Positions 17,677 through 26,052 of a stretch of 64,000 nt of DNA are shown here, in pieces; the stretch's first letter is position 1, and every line of letters begins with the position of its first letter. The translations under genes and the position numbers were made by a program. The notes under the pieces were generated by a model. That model had not been told where the DNA came from. It did not search any database and was given only the letters and a program-made list of their open reading frames with translations. The stretch is taken from contig NC_015703.1 in NCBI RefSeq assembly GCF_000218895.1, forward strand, positions 2,989,001 through 3,053,000. Direction: 5' to 3'. Origin of the DNA: Runella slithyformis DSM 19594 (GTDB lineage: Bacteria; Bacteroidota; Bacteroidia; Cytophagales; Spirosomataceae).

Positions 17677-17709
17677 CGTAATTATTTAATTATCAGTTAA
17701 ATAATTACG
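17677..17709. promoter_or_regulatory. AT-rich palindrome ahead of stand-alone CheB
   Basis: CGTAATTATTTAA (17677-17689) and TTAAATAATTACG (17697-17709) are perfect inverted repeats with a 7-base centre, 38 bases before the cheB start. High AT content and symmetry suggest an operator; a weak hairpin is an alternative. Confidence 0.4.
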
Positions 17710-17746
17710 GTTTAAGGTCGGTGAATACTGTTTTAAATGACTCGTT

Positions 17747-18781
17747 ATGACAAAATACGATATTGTAGTGATTGGATCCTCGGCGGGCGGGGTATATGCT
17801 TTGCGGGAATTGGCCGCCGCTCTGCCGAAGGATTTTAAAGCCTCTATTTTTGTGGTTCAGCACCTGTCCTCAACATCCCCAAGTTATTTGCCCCAGATTT
17901 TAAGTGCTGCCGGCCCGCTCAAAGCGGTACATCCGATCGACGGTACCCCAATTCAGCCGGGGGTCATTTATTTGGCCCCACCGGATCATCACCTGCTTTT
18001 GGAGCCCCATCGGGTCTTGGTAAAAAAAGGTCCCAAAGAAAACCGATTTCGACCTTCCATTGATGCTCTTTTTCGGTCGGCAGCGTATGCTTACGGCACG
18101 CGCGTCATTGGGATAATTCTCACCGGACTCATGAACGACGGAACCTCGGGCATGTGGTCGGTCAAGCGGCTTGGCGGAGTGGGTATCATCCAAGATCCGG
18201 AAGAGGCCATGTACCCGAGTATGCCTGAAAGTGTGCTCGAATACGTAGAGGTCGATTATCGGGTTGCTATTGCGGAGCTCGCACCCTTACTGGTTAAACT
18301 GACACAGGAAGAAGCGCTTGACTCCTGCCTGTTGCCGGCCGAAGAAGTAAAACGAATGCGTACTGAAATAGATATTGCCGGTCAAAAAAGTGCATTTGAT
18401 ATGGGTATTCTTTCTATAGGTGAGCCAACGGCGCTTACCTGCCCTGAATGTCACGGTGCCCTCGTTCAGTTGAGGGAAGGCAGACTGATTCGGTATCGGT
18501 GTCATACCGGACATGCGTTTACGGCCAACTCTCTGTTGGCAGAAGTATCAAAAGCGGTGGAAGATTCCCTCTGGAGTGCTATTCGGGGGTTGGAAGAAAC
18601 CGTACTCCTTCTGGAACAAACGGCCAATGGCCTCGTTGAATCCGGACGGACGGCGGAGGCTAAAAATTTCTTTGCAGAATCCAGCCGTACCAAGCAGCAG
18701 GCGCGCAGGCTGCATGAGTTTGTGGTCAGGCACAAGCAGGTAAGTGAAGACGGTCCCCTGAGCACTGATGTTGAACGCTAA
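17747..18781 (+). CDS. Stand-alone CheB methylesterase with Cys/His-rich C-terminus
   Basis: Residues 1-185 are a CheB domain without receiver, with the triad Ser12 (GSSAGG), His39 (VVQHLS) and Asp131 (MNDGTSG). The rest has a compact motif with Cys232, Cys235, Cys252 and His256 (TCPECHG and RCHTGH), which looks like a zinc ribbon, followed by helices. This arrangement is common in CheB proteins that sit beside CheB-CheR-kinase hybrids. It starts 106 bases after the hybrid gene, so the two may act together. It would remove methyl groups from Glu residues of an unknown partner. Confidence 0.9.
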   Translation: MTKYDIVVIGSSAGGVYALRELAAALPKDFKASIFVVQHLSSTSPSYLPQILSAAGPLKAVHPIDGTPIQPGVIYLAPPDHHLLLEPHRVLVKKGPKENRFRPSIDALFRSAAYAYGTRVIGIILTGLMNDGTSGMWSVKRLGGVGIIQDPEEAMYPSMPESVLEYVEVDYRVAIAELAPLLVKLTQEEALDSCLLPAEEVKRMRTEIDIAGQKSAFDMGILSIGEPTALTCPECHGALVQLREGRLIRYRCHTGHAFTANSLLAEVSKAVEDSLWSAIRGLEETVLLLEQTANGLVESGRTAEAKNFFAESSRTKQQARRLHEFVVRHKQVSEDGPLSTDVER

Positions 18782-18847
18782 GACCGGCTGAATTCATGAT
18801 CCATGACGCTGTTCGCAGCCGGATATTCCTCTTCTATTAAACTATCG

Positions 18848-18886
18848 GCCCAAAGCAGGAAGCATATCGGCTGCTTTGGGCTTTTT
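18848..18886 (+). terminator. Rho-independent terminator after cheB
   Basis: Perfect 11-bp stem GCCCAAAGCAG (18848-18858) and CTGCTTTGGGC (18871-18881) followed by five T residues. Confidence 0.92.
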
Positions 18887-19023
18887 ATTCCCCAGTCCTG
18901 CCAGGTTTGTTGATTTTCCGCTACATCCACGGACCATAAGTCCTGTGAAATTCCAATGGTTACATTTTTGTGGTCATGCCTGACATTATAGAAATCAGTT
19001 ATTCATCCTTAACAACACATGTC

Positions 19024-19827
19024 ATGGCTACAAAACAGCAGTATGCTCTCGTTACAGGAGCCACCGCAGGGATTGGGTATGAACTTGCCAAACTTTTGGC
19101 CGAAGATGGGTATAATCTGGTCATTGTTGCCCGTGGGCAGGATGGGTTGGATAAAACAGTGAAAGATCTGACGGAGGCGTACAACGTCCGGGTGATACCG
19201 ACGGTCAAAGATTTGTTTGACCCCAAAGCCGCATTTGAACTGTACGAATTTGTCACCTTTCAGGGAATTCACATTGATATATTGGTCAACGATGCCGGTC
19301 AGGGGCAGTACGGAGAGTTTATCCATACTGATATTCAGCGGGAGTTGGATATCATTCAACTCAATATCTCCAGTTTGGTGGTATTGACCAAGCTTTTCCT
19401 CAAAGACATGGTGGCGCGCGGAAACGGAAAGATACTGAACCTGGCGTCTATTGCGAGCAAGATGCCGGGGCCTCTTCAGGCAGTCTACCACGGAACGAAG
19501 GCCTTTGTTCATTCCTTTACGGAAGCTATCCGCGAGGAGGTAAAAGACAGCGGCGTGACCGTTACATCGTTGCTTCCGGGTGCTACCGCCACGGATTTCT
19601 TCAACAAGGCCGACATGACACAGGCCAAAATTGTGCAGGATGGAAAACTGTCTGACCCGGCCGAGGTGGCCAAAGATGGCTATGACGCCCTGATGAGCGG
19701 TGACGACATGGTTGTTTCGGGGTTGTCCAACAAGATGCAGGTGGCCATGAGCAATTTTATGCCCGATGAAATGGTCGCTGCCAATATGCACAAACAGCAT
19801 ACTCCCAAAGAACCGGAGGAAAAGTGA
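19024..19827 (+). CDS. Short-chain dehydrogenase/reductase (DltE-like SDR)
   Basis: Start at ATG 19024 (MATKQQYALVTGA); an upstream ATG at 18970 would add 18 residues that do not fit the fold. A classical SDR of 267 residues with the cofactor loop TGATAGIG (11-18), the NDAG motif (89-92), and the catalytic Ser142, Tyr155 and Lys159 (YHGTK). The C-terminal FNKADMTQAKI segment resembles the DltE/YqjQ group of NADP-dependent oxidoreductases. Substrate unknown. Flanked by a heptamer repeat region and a zinc alcohol dehydrogenase in the same direction, which may be functionally linked. Confidence 0.9.
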   Translation: MATKQQYALVTGATAGIGYELAKLLAEDGYNLVIVARGQDGLDKTVKDLTEAYNVRVIPTVKDLFDPKAAFELYEFVTFQGIHIDILVNDAGQGQYGEFIHTDIQRELDIIQLNISSLVVLTKLFLKDMVARGNGKILNLASIASKMPGPLQAVYHGTKAFVHSFTEAIREEVKDSGVTVTSLLPGATATDFFNKADMTQAKIVQDGKLSDPAEVAKDGYDALMSGDDMVVSGLSNKMQVAMSNFMPDEMVAANMHKQHTPKEPEEK

Positions 19828-19985
19828 AGTGAGTAAATCAGGAGTGAGGAGCAAGAAGTCAGAAGTCAGGAGTCAGAAAAGAAGTCAGGAGTAAGAAGTA
19901 AGAAATCAGAATTCATATCTTCTGCCTCCTGCCTCATACCTCTGATTTGATCCCTCACCATTCGTCATTCGCTCATTCGTCATTC
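19824..19985. repeat. Heptamer-periodic degenerate repeat with internal inversion, second family
   Basis: From 19838 the sequence runs in 7-base units TCAGGAG, TGAGGAG, CAAGAAG, TCAGAAG, TCAGGAG and so on, with one 5-base interruption at 19880-19884. After about 19913 the units become pyrimidine-rich (TTCTGCC, TCCTGCC, TCATACC) and end in TCACCAT, TCGTCAT. The left half is purine-rich, the right half largely its reverse complement, so it can fold. It overlaps the last codons of the SDR and ends just before the alcohol dehydrogenase leader. Confidence 0.75.
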
Positions 19986-20020
19986 GAAAAATTCATCATT
20001 AACCTTTAAGCAAAACGCTC

Positions 20021-21190
20021 ATGAAAGCAGCCGTCATCCATGGGCCGGGGAAAATAACCTACGATACCGTAGAAGATCCGCGCCTTAAAGAACAAAGCGA
20101 TATTATTTTGAAAGTAACGGCCACAGCCATCTGCGGTTCTGACCTGCATATTTATTCGGGCGGTATTCCTCAGCCGCGCCCCATGGTGCTGGGGCATGAG
20201 TTCATGGGCATCGTGGAAGAAGTAGGCAGGGACGTCAAAAAGCTCAAACGCGGCGACCGGGTCGTGGTGCCTTTTCCCATCGCCTGCGGCTCGTGCTTTT
20301 TTTGTACCCACGACCTGCCCGGGCATTGTGAACACAGCAATGAAGAAAATTACGGCCCGGAAGGCGGCCTGATGACCGAAAAAGGAGGGGCCCTGTTTGG
20401 CTACTCCGACTTGTACGGCGGCTACGATGGCGGACAGGCGCAATACGTACGGGTGCCGTATGCCGATGTAGGGCCCCGCATCGTGCCGGATACGCTGACG
20501 GACGAGCAGGTGCTGTTTCTGACGGATATCTTCCCAACGGGCTACACGGGCGTGGATTGGGGAGAACTGAAAGGCGGCGAAACTGTAGCCATCTTCGGAG
20601 CCGGGCCGGTCGGAATCATGGCGGCCAAAAGCGCCTGGCTGCGCAATGCCGTAAAAGTCATCATTGTAGACACCCTGCAATATCGGTTGGACAAAGCCAA
20701 AGAAGTAGCCAATGGCGAGACCATTCTGTGGGAAGACGGGGCCAAACAGGTGGTAGAACAGATACGAGCCCTGACGCAGGGGCGCGGGGCGGATGTCTGC
20801 ATAGATGCTGTAGGCTTTGAACCCGATCGCAACCTGCTCGACCGCGCCAAATCGGTCATAAATTTTGAAAAAGGCTCGGACAAGGTGCTGGAAGCCTGCA
20901 TGAGCGCCGTGCGTCGGGGAGGAGTGGTGTCGGTATTGGGGGTGTACCCCTCGCCGTATGATAACTTTCCCATCGGCCAGTTTTTTGATAAAGGAATTGT
21001 TCTGAAAGGCGGTCAGGCCCCGGCCCATAAGTACATCGACCAACTGCTGGCGTATGTTAGGGAAGACAAGGTAAAACTGGACGATATCATCACCCATCGT
21101 TTGCCGTTGTCGGAGATCGCCCATGCTTACAGTATTTTCAAAAAAAGAGAAGACGGTTGCGTAAAAATTGTGCTGGACCCTTGGACGTAG
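20021..21190 (+). CDS. Zinc-dependent alcohol dehydrogenase (MDR family)
   Basis: A 389-residue medium-chain dehydrogenase. Catalytic zinc ligands Cys38, His59 and Glu60 (GHEFMG) and the structural zinc cysteines Cys89, Cys92, Cys95 and Cys103 are present. The Rossmann GAGPVG motif lies near residue 193. The insert around FPTGYTGVDW and the long loop near residues 105-130 resemble glutathione-independent formaldehyde dehydrogenase-like enzymes, which oxidise small aldehydes or alcohols with NAD. The precise substrate is unknown. Probably co-regulated with the SDR upstream or standing alone. Confidence 0.9.
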   Translation: MKAAVIHGPGKITYDTVEDPRLKEQSDIILKVTATAICGSDLHIYSGGIPQPRPMVLGHEFMGIVEEVGRDVKKLKRGDRVVVPFPIACGSCFFCTHDLPGHCEHSNEENYGPEGGLMTEKGGALFGYSDLYGGYDGGQAQYVRVPYADVGPRIVPDTLTDEQVLFLTDIFPTGYTGVDWGELKGGETVAIFGAGPVGIMAAKSAWLRNAVKVIIVDTLQYRLDKAKEVANGETILWEDGAKQVVEQIRALTQGRGADVCIDAVGFEPDRNLLDRAKSVINFEKGSDKVLEACMSAVRRGGVVSVLGVYPSPYDNFPIGQFFDKGIVLKGGQAPAHKYIDQLLAYVREDKVKLDDIITHRLPLSEIAHAYSIFKKREDGCVKIVLDPWT

Positions 21191-21603
21191 TCTGTAGTTG
21201 TAAGAAAAAAAACGTTTTTTTTTGAGGCAGAGAATCACGAAAAAGTACACATTCAGCCTTGGGCTGTTTACCGTTTTAAGCAGTTCAAGGCTAAATGTGT
21301 AGGGTAGTTTACAGCACCTTACGACTCATTTTTTTATCACTTTTTCTGTATTTAAGGGACTCCTGTAAGCGAATTTTTGAACGACTTGTCATGACTTTCA
21401 GTACCTTTGTATGCTTTGTTGGATACGTTGTAAACAGTATCAACGGGAGAAAGTTTGCTTTTTATAATTGTACCCAATGAATAACTAAAATACTGTTTGC
21501 TTCGTTTTATAGTATAGCATCTCCTGAATAAGTATAAGAATCATTATTTCTTCTTCTCTTGCTTTGCGCTTTGTACATTTAGCCTATCTAACCTTTAATT
21601 TTA
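21191..21603. other. 413-base spacer with a long hairpin
   Basis: No convincing gene; a 61-codon frame at 21295-21480 begins inside a hairpin and has no recognisable features. An A-run/T-run palindrome (about 21204-21222) follows the dehydrogenase stop, then comes a 21-bp hairpin at 21246-21301. The right part must hold the desaturase promoter; TACATTTA near 21576 is one mismatch from the -7 consensus. Confidence 0.5.
21246..21301. repeat. Inverted repeat with 21-bp arms
   Basis: TACACATTCAGCCTTGGGCT plus G (21246-21266) pairs with 21281-21301 across a 14-base loop, with one C-A mismatch and two G-T wobbles. On the minus strand it is followed by CTTTTTC, but no minus-strand gene lies upstream. 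Its role is open. Confidence 0.7.
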
Positions 21604-22716
21604 ATGAAACTTAAAGAAAACGTAAAATTTGTTGCCCAAGAAAAAAGTCAATTTTTCCCAACCCTAAAAAAAAGAGTAGACGCTTATTTCAAGGAGAATA
21701 ACATCTCCAAACACGCCAATCGAAAAATGGTCATTAAAACCATCGTATTACTGGCCGCCTATATTCTTCCCTTTGTTTTTTTACTTGCCTTTCAGCCCTC
21801 TCTCCTTGCGAGCATCCCCCTTTGGATCATCATGGGTTTTGGTATATCGGGTATTGGAATGAGCATCATGCACGATGCCAACCACGGGGCGTATTCAGAC
21901 CGCGCGTCGGTCAATCAGTGGTTGGGGTATTCGATCTATCTGGCCGGAGCGGGCGTGTTGAACTGGAAATTGCAGCACAATATCCTGCACCATACGTACA
22001 CCAACATCGTCCCGATGGACGAAGACATCCGCGACCGGGGCATTGTGAAGCTGTCACCTCACGCCGAAATCAAAAAAGTACACCGTTTTCAGTGGATGTA
22101 TGCCTTCTTTTTTTACGGCATTCTGACGCTGTATTGGGTGGTAGCCAAGGATTTTATTCAGTTTGTGTCGTACATTCGAAACGGTGTTAATAAGCAAACC
22201 AAGGCCCAAAATGCGATGACACTGCTGAACCTGATCTTGGTCAAATCCATCTACTTCCTTATTCTGTTGGTGGTACCCGTGGTGTTCTTTTCGATTCCGT
22301 TCTCGGAAGTATTGACCGGCTTTTTGGTTATGCACTTTACGGCAGGGCTGGTATTGACCATCATCTTTCAGTTGGCGCACACCGTAGAAGGCACCAGCCA
22401 TCCCGAAGTAGACGAGACGGGAATCGTCAACAAAGACTGGGCGATCCATCAGTTGGAAACGACCGTTAATTTCTCCCGTCAAAATAAGTGGTTGTCGTGG
22501 TACGTGGGCGGCTTAAATTTTCAGATCGAACACCACCTTTTCCCCAAGATCTGTCACGTGCATTATCCGGAAATAGCCCCCATCGTGAAGCAAACCGCCG
22601 AAGATTTTGGGCTGGTGTACATGGAAAATCCTACCTTTTGGGCAGCGCTGCAATCGCACGTCGATACGCTGAAACGTTTTGGCGGAAAAGTAGACTTGAA
22701 CGAAGCGATAGGATAA
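21604..22716 (+). CDS. Membrane fatty acid (acyl-CoA/acyl-lipid) desaturase
   Basis: A di-iron integral membrane desaturase of 370 residues. The three histidine boxes are HDANH (90-94), HNILHH (125-130) and QIEHHLFP (about 306-313), the last with the front-end type Gln. Four or so membrane helices lie at about 45-65, 70-90 and 205-245. It introduces a double bond into fatty acyl chains, which adjusts membrane fluidity. The electron donor is not encoded nearby. A strong terminator follows. Confidence 0.95.
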   Translation: MKLKENVKFVAQEKSQFFPTLKKRVDAYFKENNISKHANRKMVIKTIVLLAAYILPFVFLLAFQPSLLASIPLWIIMGFGISGIGMSIMHDANHGAYSDRASVNQWLGYSIYLAGAGVLNWKLQHNILHHTYTNIVPMDEDIRDRGIVKLSPHAEIKKVHRFQWMYAFFFYGILTLYWVVAKDFIQFVSYIRNGVNKQTKAQNAMTLLNLILVKSIYFLILLVVPVVFFSIPFSEVLTGFLVMHFTAGLVLTIIFQLAHTVEGTSHPEVDETGIVNKDWAIHQLETTVNFSRQNKWLSWYVGGLNFQIEHHLFPKICHVHYPEIAPIVKQTAEDFGLVYMENPTFWAALQSHVDTLKRFGGKVDLNEAIG

Positions 22717-22732
22717 CCTATCTTTAATAAAT

Positions 22733-22784
22733 AAAAAAGGGGTTCAACGTTGGAGCTATCACCCGGACGTTGAACCCTTTTTTT
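22733..22784. terminator. Bidirectional terminator after desaturase
   Basis: GGGTTCAACGT (22740-22750) and ACGTTGAACCC (22767-22777) form an 11-bp stem flanked by an A-run on the left and a seven-T run on the right, so it can end both the desaturase and the DUF779 transcripts. Confidence 0.9.
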
Positions 22785-22869
22785 GTGCGGTGCGGCAGGT
22801 TTCTCAAAACCTTGTTTTTGGCCTTTGCGGGTGTTATTCCCCCACAAACTGCGTGCTTACATCCACTCT

Positions 22870-23235
22870 TTATCTCCCTTCACTGATTTCCCGGTACTCT
22901 TCTTCCGTCAGCAATCTTGATTTGATCACAAAACGTACGCCCAGCGGGATTTCGAGCGAAAAGCTTGCGCCTCGGCCTTTGACGGCATCGAGCGTGAGGT
23001 GAGTGTGTTTCCAGTATTCAAATTGGTCTCTCGACATGTAAAAATCGCAGCCGTGGAGCGTGCCGAGTTGGATGTCGGTTTCGTTGAGCATCAGCTCCCC
23101 CACTTCAAAGCACATCGGAGAGGAGCCGTCGCAGCAGCCACCGCTTTGGTGAAACATCAACGGGCCGTACCTGGCGCGAAGTTGGTCGATGATCTGCTCG
23201 GCCGCAGGGGTAATGGAGAGTCGTTGTGTGGTCAT
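22870..23235 (-). CDS. DUF779 protein, partner of aldehyde dehydrogenase
   Basis: A 121-residue protein with the DUF779 signature: HQSGGCCDGSSPMCFE near residues 29-44, then GCDFYMS and the ending FSLEIP. DUF779 proteins are regularly encoded next to aldehyde dehydrogenases of the acetaldehyde/ExaC type, as here, but their biochemical role is not established; the conserved Cys cluster suggests metal or thiol chemistry. It follows the dehydrogenase gene in the same direction, separated by a terminator-like hairpin that probably lowers its expression. Confidence 0.9.
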   Translation of the reverse strand: MTTQRLSITPAAEQIIDQLRARYGPLMFHQSGGCCDGSSPMCFEVGELMLNETDIQLGTLHGCDFYMSRDQFEYWKHTHLTLDAVKGRGASFSLEIPLGVRFVIKSRLLTEEEYREISEGR

Positions 23236-23256
23236 GGGGAAGATGGGAAAAACAAA

Positions 23257-23288
23257 AGCCCCGGAAAGGGTTGACTCTTTCCGGGGCT
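23257..23288 (-). terminator. Terminator or attenuator between aldehyde dehydrogenase and DUF779
   Basis: AGCCCCGGAAAG (23257-23268) pairs perfectly with CTTTCCGGGGCT (23277-23288), 8-base loop, followed on the minus strand by a T-rich TTTGTTTTT run. Confidence 0.88.
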
Positions 23289-23300
23289 GTGTGGAGCCGG

Positions 23301-24824
23301 CTAGAAAAAGCCCAGCTTGTTTTTGTCGTAGGAGATCAACATGTTTTTCTCCTGACGGTAGTGGTTCAGCATCATTTTGTGGTTTTCGCGGCCGATGCCC
23401 GACTTTTTATACCCCCCAAACGGAGCGTGTGCCGGATACGCGTGGTAGCAGTTGACCCAAACGCGTCCGGCGTGGATGGCCCGGGCGGCGGAGTAGGCCT
23501 GATGCGTGTCGCGGGTCCAAACGCCGGCACCCAATCCGTACAGGGTATCGTTGGCAATGGCGATGGCTTCGGCTTCGTCTTTGAACGTGGTCACGCACAC
23601 CACCGGTCCGAAGATCTCTTCCTGAAAAATGCGCATTTTGTTGTTGCCCCTGAAGATGGTCGGTTGGATGTAGTAGCCGCCTTCCAGGCCTTCGTTGTAA
23701 GCGGCCGCACCGCCGGTCAGCAATTCGGCGCCTTCTTCTTTTCCCAAATCAATGTAATGGAGGATTTTTTGGTATTGATCGTTGGAAGCCTGCGCGCCCA
23801 TCATGGTGTCCGGGTCGAGGGGGTGACCCAGTTTGATGGCTTCGACGCGGGCGATCACGCGCTCAATGAACGCATCATAAATGGATTCTTCCACCAATAT
23901 CCGCGACGGACACGTACATACTTCGCCTTGGTTCAGGGCAAACATCGACGCGCCTTCCAGGCATTTGTCAAAGAACGCATCGTCGGCGTCCATGATGCTT
24001 TTGAAGAAAATGTTCGGTGATTTTCCGCCCAATTCCAGCGTCACGGGAATGATGTTCTTGGAGGCGTATTGCATGATCAATTGTCCCGTAGTGGTTTCCC
24101 CCGTAAACGCGATCTTGTTGATGCGCGGGCTGGAAGCCAGCGGCTTACCCGCTTCAACGCCGAATCCATTGACGATGTTCAGGACACCGGCAGGTAAAAT
24201 ATCCTGAATCAGTTCCGCAAGCGCCATGATGCCGACCGGCGTTTGCTCGGCGGGTTTCAGAACGATGCAGTTACCGGCCGCCAAGGCAGGCGCGATCTTC
24301 CACGCGGCCATCAAAAGCGGAAAATTCCACGGAATGATCTGACCCACCACGCCCAGCGGCTCGTGGATAACCAACGACAACGTAGTGGAATCCAGCTCGG
24401 AAGCCGAGCCTTCTTCGGCGCGAATCACGCCCGCAAAGTAGCGGAAGTGGTCGATGGCCAGGGGAAGGTCGGCGGCTTTGGTTTCGCGGATGGGCTTCCC
24501 GTTGTCCCAGGTTTCGATGGCGGCCAGCAGGTCTAAGTTGGCTTCCATTCTGTCCGCGATTTTCAGCAGCAGATTGCTGCGGGACGTGGCCGAACTGTTG
24601 TTCCATTGGGGCGCAGCGGCCCAGGCAGCGTCCAGTGCGAGGTTGATGTCTTCTTCGGTGGAGCGGGCTACTTTCGTAAATACCTGTCCGTCGACGGGAG
24701 AGATGGATTCAAAATAATCGCCTTTGACGGGCGCTACCCATTGGCCGCCGATGAAGTTATCGTAATGGGTTTTAAAGACCGGCTTTTCAACCAGATTGTC
24801 TTGCTTGGTGATGACAGTTGACAT
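23301..24824 (-). CDS. Aldehyde dehydrogenase (NAD-dependent, ExaC/AldB-like)
   Basis: Oxidises aldehydes, probably acetaldehyde and relatives, to acids. The 507-residue protein has the catalytic general base Glu264 in LELGGKSPN, the nucleophile Cys303 in [11 protein letters not shown], and the cofactor residues PWNFPL (165-170) and GETTTG (242-247). The double Cys pair CTC is typical of this branch. The C-terminal [13 protein letters not shown] and the final KNKLGFF match the group that pairs with DUF779. It is divergent from an AraC regulator, its likely activator, across 235 bases. Confidence 0.95.
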   Translation of the reverse strand: MSTVITKQDNLVEKPVFKTHYDNFIGGQWVAPVKGDYFESISPVDGQVFTKVARSTEEDINLALDAAWAAAPQWNNSSATSRSNLLLKIADRMEANLDLLAAIETWDNGKPIRETKAADLPLAIDHFRYFAGVIRAEEGSASELDSTTLSLVIHEPLGVVGQIIPWNFPLLMAAWKIAPALAAGNCIVLKPAEQTPVGIMALAELIQDILPAGVLNIVNGFGVEAGKPLASSPRINKIAFTGETTTGQLIMQYASKNIIPVTLELGGKSPNIFFKSIMDADDAFFDKCLEGASMFALNQGEVCTCPSRILVEESIYDAFIERVIARVEAIKLGHPLDPDTMMGAQASNDQYQKILHYIDLGKEEGAELLTGGAAAYNEGLEGGYYIQPTIFRGNNKMRIFQEEIFGPVVCVTTFKDEAEAIAIANDTLYGLGAGVWTRDTHQAYSAARAIHAGRVWVNCYHAYPAHAPFGGYKKSGIGRENHKMMLNHYRQEKNMLISYDKNKLGFF

Positions 24825-25059
24825 GGTTCGTTGAAGGGTTTTCGTTTTAAAAAAGATTTAACACAAAATAACCTTCAAAAAATTATATATCGTTGACCAA
24901 TCCTGCACACCTGTTTTCGTATCCTATCAACTGATTGAACGATTCTACCAACCATTGCACAATACTGCCAAATGTCATAAATCATACGTATATTTAGTAT
25001 CATTTTTAGGAAAAATAACATTAAACCCTGTCTTGGGCCGCTAAACCGGAGGAAATACG

Positions 25060-25983
25060 ATGATAGAGCTGAATCCATATCATTATCAACACAGAAAACT
25101 GGAGCATCTGGTAGAAAACCGGACGATCCATACGTTGAACAACGCCGAGTTGAATATTTTTGAAACCCACCAAAAAGCGGCCCAAGTGATGCTTCAATTT
25201 AAGGAGCCGGTGCTGGCGAGTATGATTCGCGGAAAAAAAGTGATGCACCTGCGCGACAGTCCGGCGTTTGGGTTTCTGCCCGGGGAGTCGGTGGTGCTGC
25301 CCGCCAACGAAATGATGTGCATTGATTTTCCGGAAGCGACCGAACAAAGCCCTACGCAATGTCTGGCGTTGGCGTTCAGTGAGGCCAAATTACAGCAGGC
25401 GGTCGATTTGCTGAACGAAAGGGGCGTAAAACAAAACGGCAAAGAATGGAGCATGACCGATTATAATTACCACTTCACCAACGATGTGGCCATTAATCAG
25501 ATCCTTCAGCGCCTGATCTTTATTTTTACCGAAAACCATCCTTCCAAAGATATCTTTTCGGACCTGCTGATTCAGGAGCTTGTGATACGAATCCTGCAAA
25601 CCGAATCCAAAAGCCTGTACCTCAAAAAATCGCAGGTCAATCCCAACAACGACCGTATCTCGTTTGTGCTCAAATACATCCGCGAAAACATTACGGAGCA
25701 TCTGACGGTCGAACTGCTGAGCGAAAAAGCCTACATGAGTGAGTCCAATTTTTATCGGACCTTCAAACACGAGATGGGCTCGTCGCCCAATGACTTTATC
25801 ATCGAAGAGCGGCTGAAACTCGCCGAAAGCCTCTTGCGGGACCCTAAAACCAGTATCAAAGAAGCGTTTTTGGCCAGCGGCTTCAACAGTTTTTCGTATT
25901 TCTGCCGAATGTTTAAAAAGAAGAAAAACCTTTCTCCAACGGCCTTCAAAGAGAAATCCAATCAGTTGTCGCGTTTGGGGTGA
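25060..25983 (+). CDS. AraC-type regulator divergent from aldehyde dehydrogenase
   Basis: A 307-residue transcription factor. The N-terminal half resembles the AraC_N domain (EPVLASMIRGKKVMHL, then FGFLPGESVVLPANE), which may bind a small ligand. The C-terminal residues from about 205 carry two helix-turn-helix motifs (LLSEKAYMSESNFYRTFK and IKEAFLASGFNSFSYFCRMFKK). Its position back to back with the aldehyde dehydrogenase suggests that it senses an aldehyde or alcohol and activates that operon. This is inferred from context. Confidence 0.92.
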   Translation: MIELNPYHYQHRKLEHLVENRTIHTLNNAELNIFETHQKAAQVMLQFKEPVLASMIRGKKVMHLRDSPAFGFLPGESVVLPANEMMCIDFPEATEQSPTQCLALAFSEAKLQQAVDLLNERGVKQNGKEWSMTDYNYHFTNDVAINQILQRLIFIFTENHPSKDIFSDLLIQELVIRILQTESKSLYLKKSQVNPNNDRISFVLKYIRENITEHLTVELLSEKAYMSESNFYRTFKHEMGSSPNDFIIEERLKLAESLLRDPKTSIKEAFLASGFNSFSYFCRMFKKKKNLSPTAFKEKSNQLSRLG

Positions 25984-26052
25984 TGGTGGGTCGGTTTTGA
26001 GACACCTGACACACTTTGCCGTTGTTGGTGTTTTTCTACCACCAACCCCGCC

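Noticed and set aside
13271-18781. A complete chemotaxis operon
   Set aside because: CheB and CheR domains occur but CheA, CheW, receptors and flagellar or gliding genes do not.
20006-21250. Long 414-codon open frame on the minus strand opposite the zinc alcohol dehydrogenase
   Set aside because: The plus-strand protein has every dehydrogenase motif; the minus-strand product has no recognisable motif and high Arg/His/Phe content typical of an antisense frame.
21295-21480. 61-codon frame in the dehydrogenase-desaturase spacer
   Set aside because: Begins within a hairpin arm, has no leader features and no recognisable sequence; spacer DNA is more likely.
26024-26046. Terminator between the AraC regulator and the deaminase
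   Set aside because: The 7-bp stem GTTGGTG/CACCAAC has the T-run in the loop, not after the stem; too weak to call.
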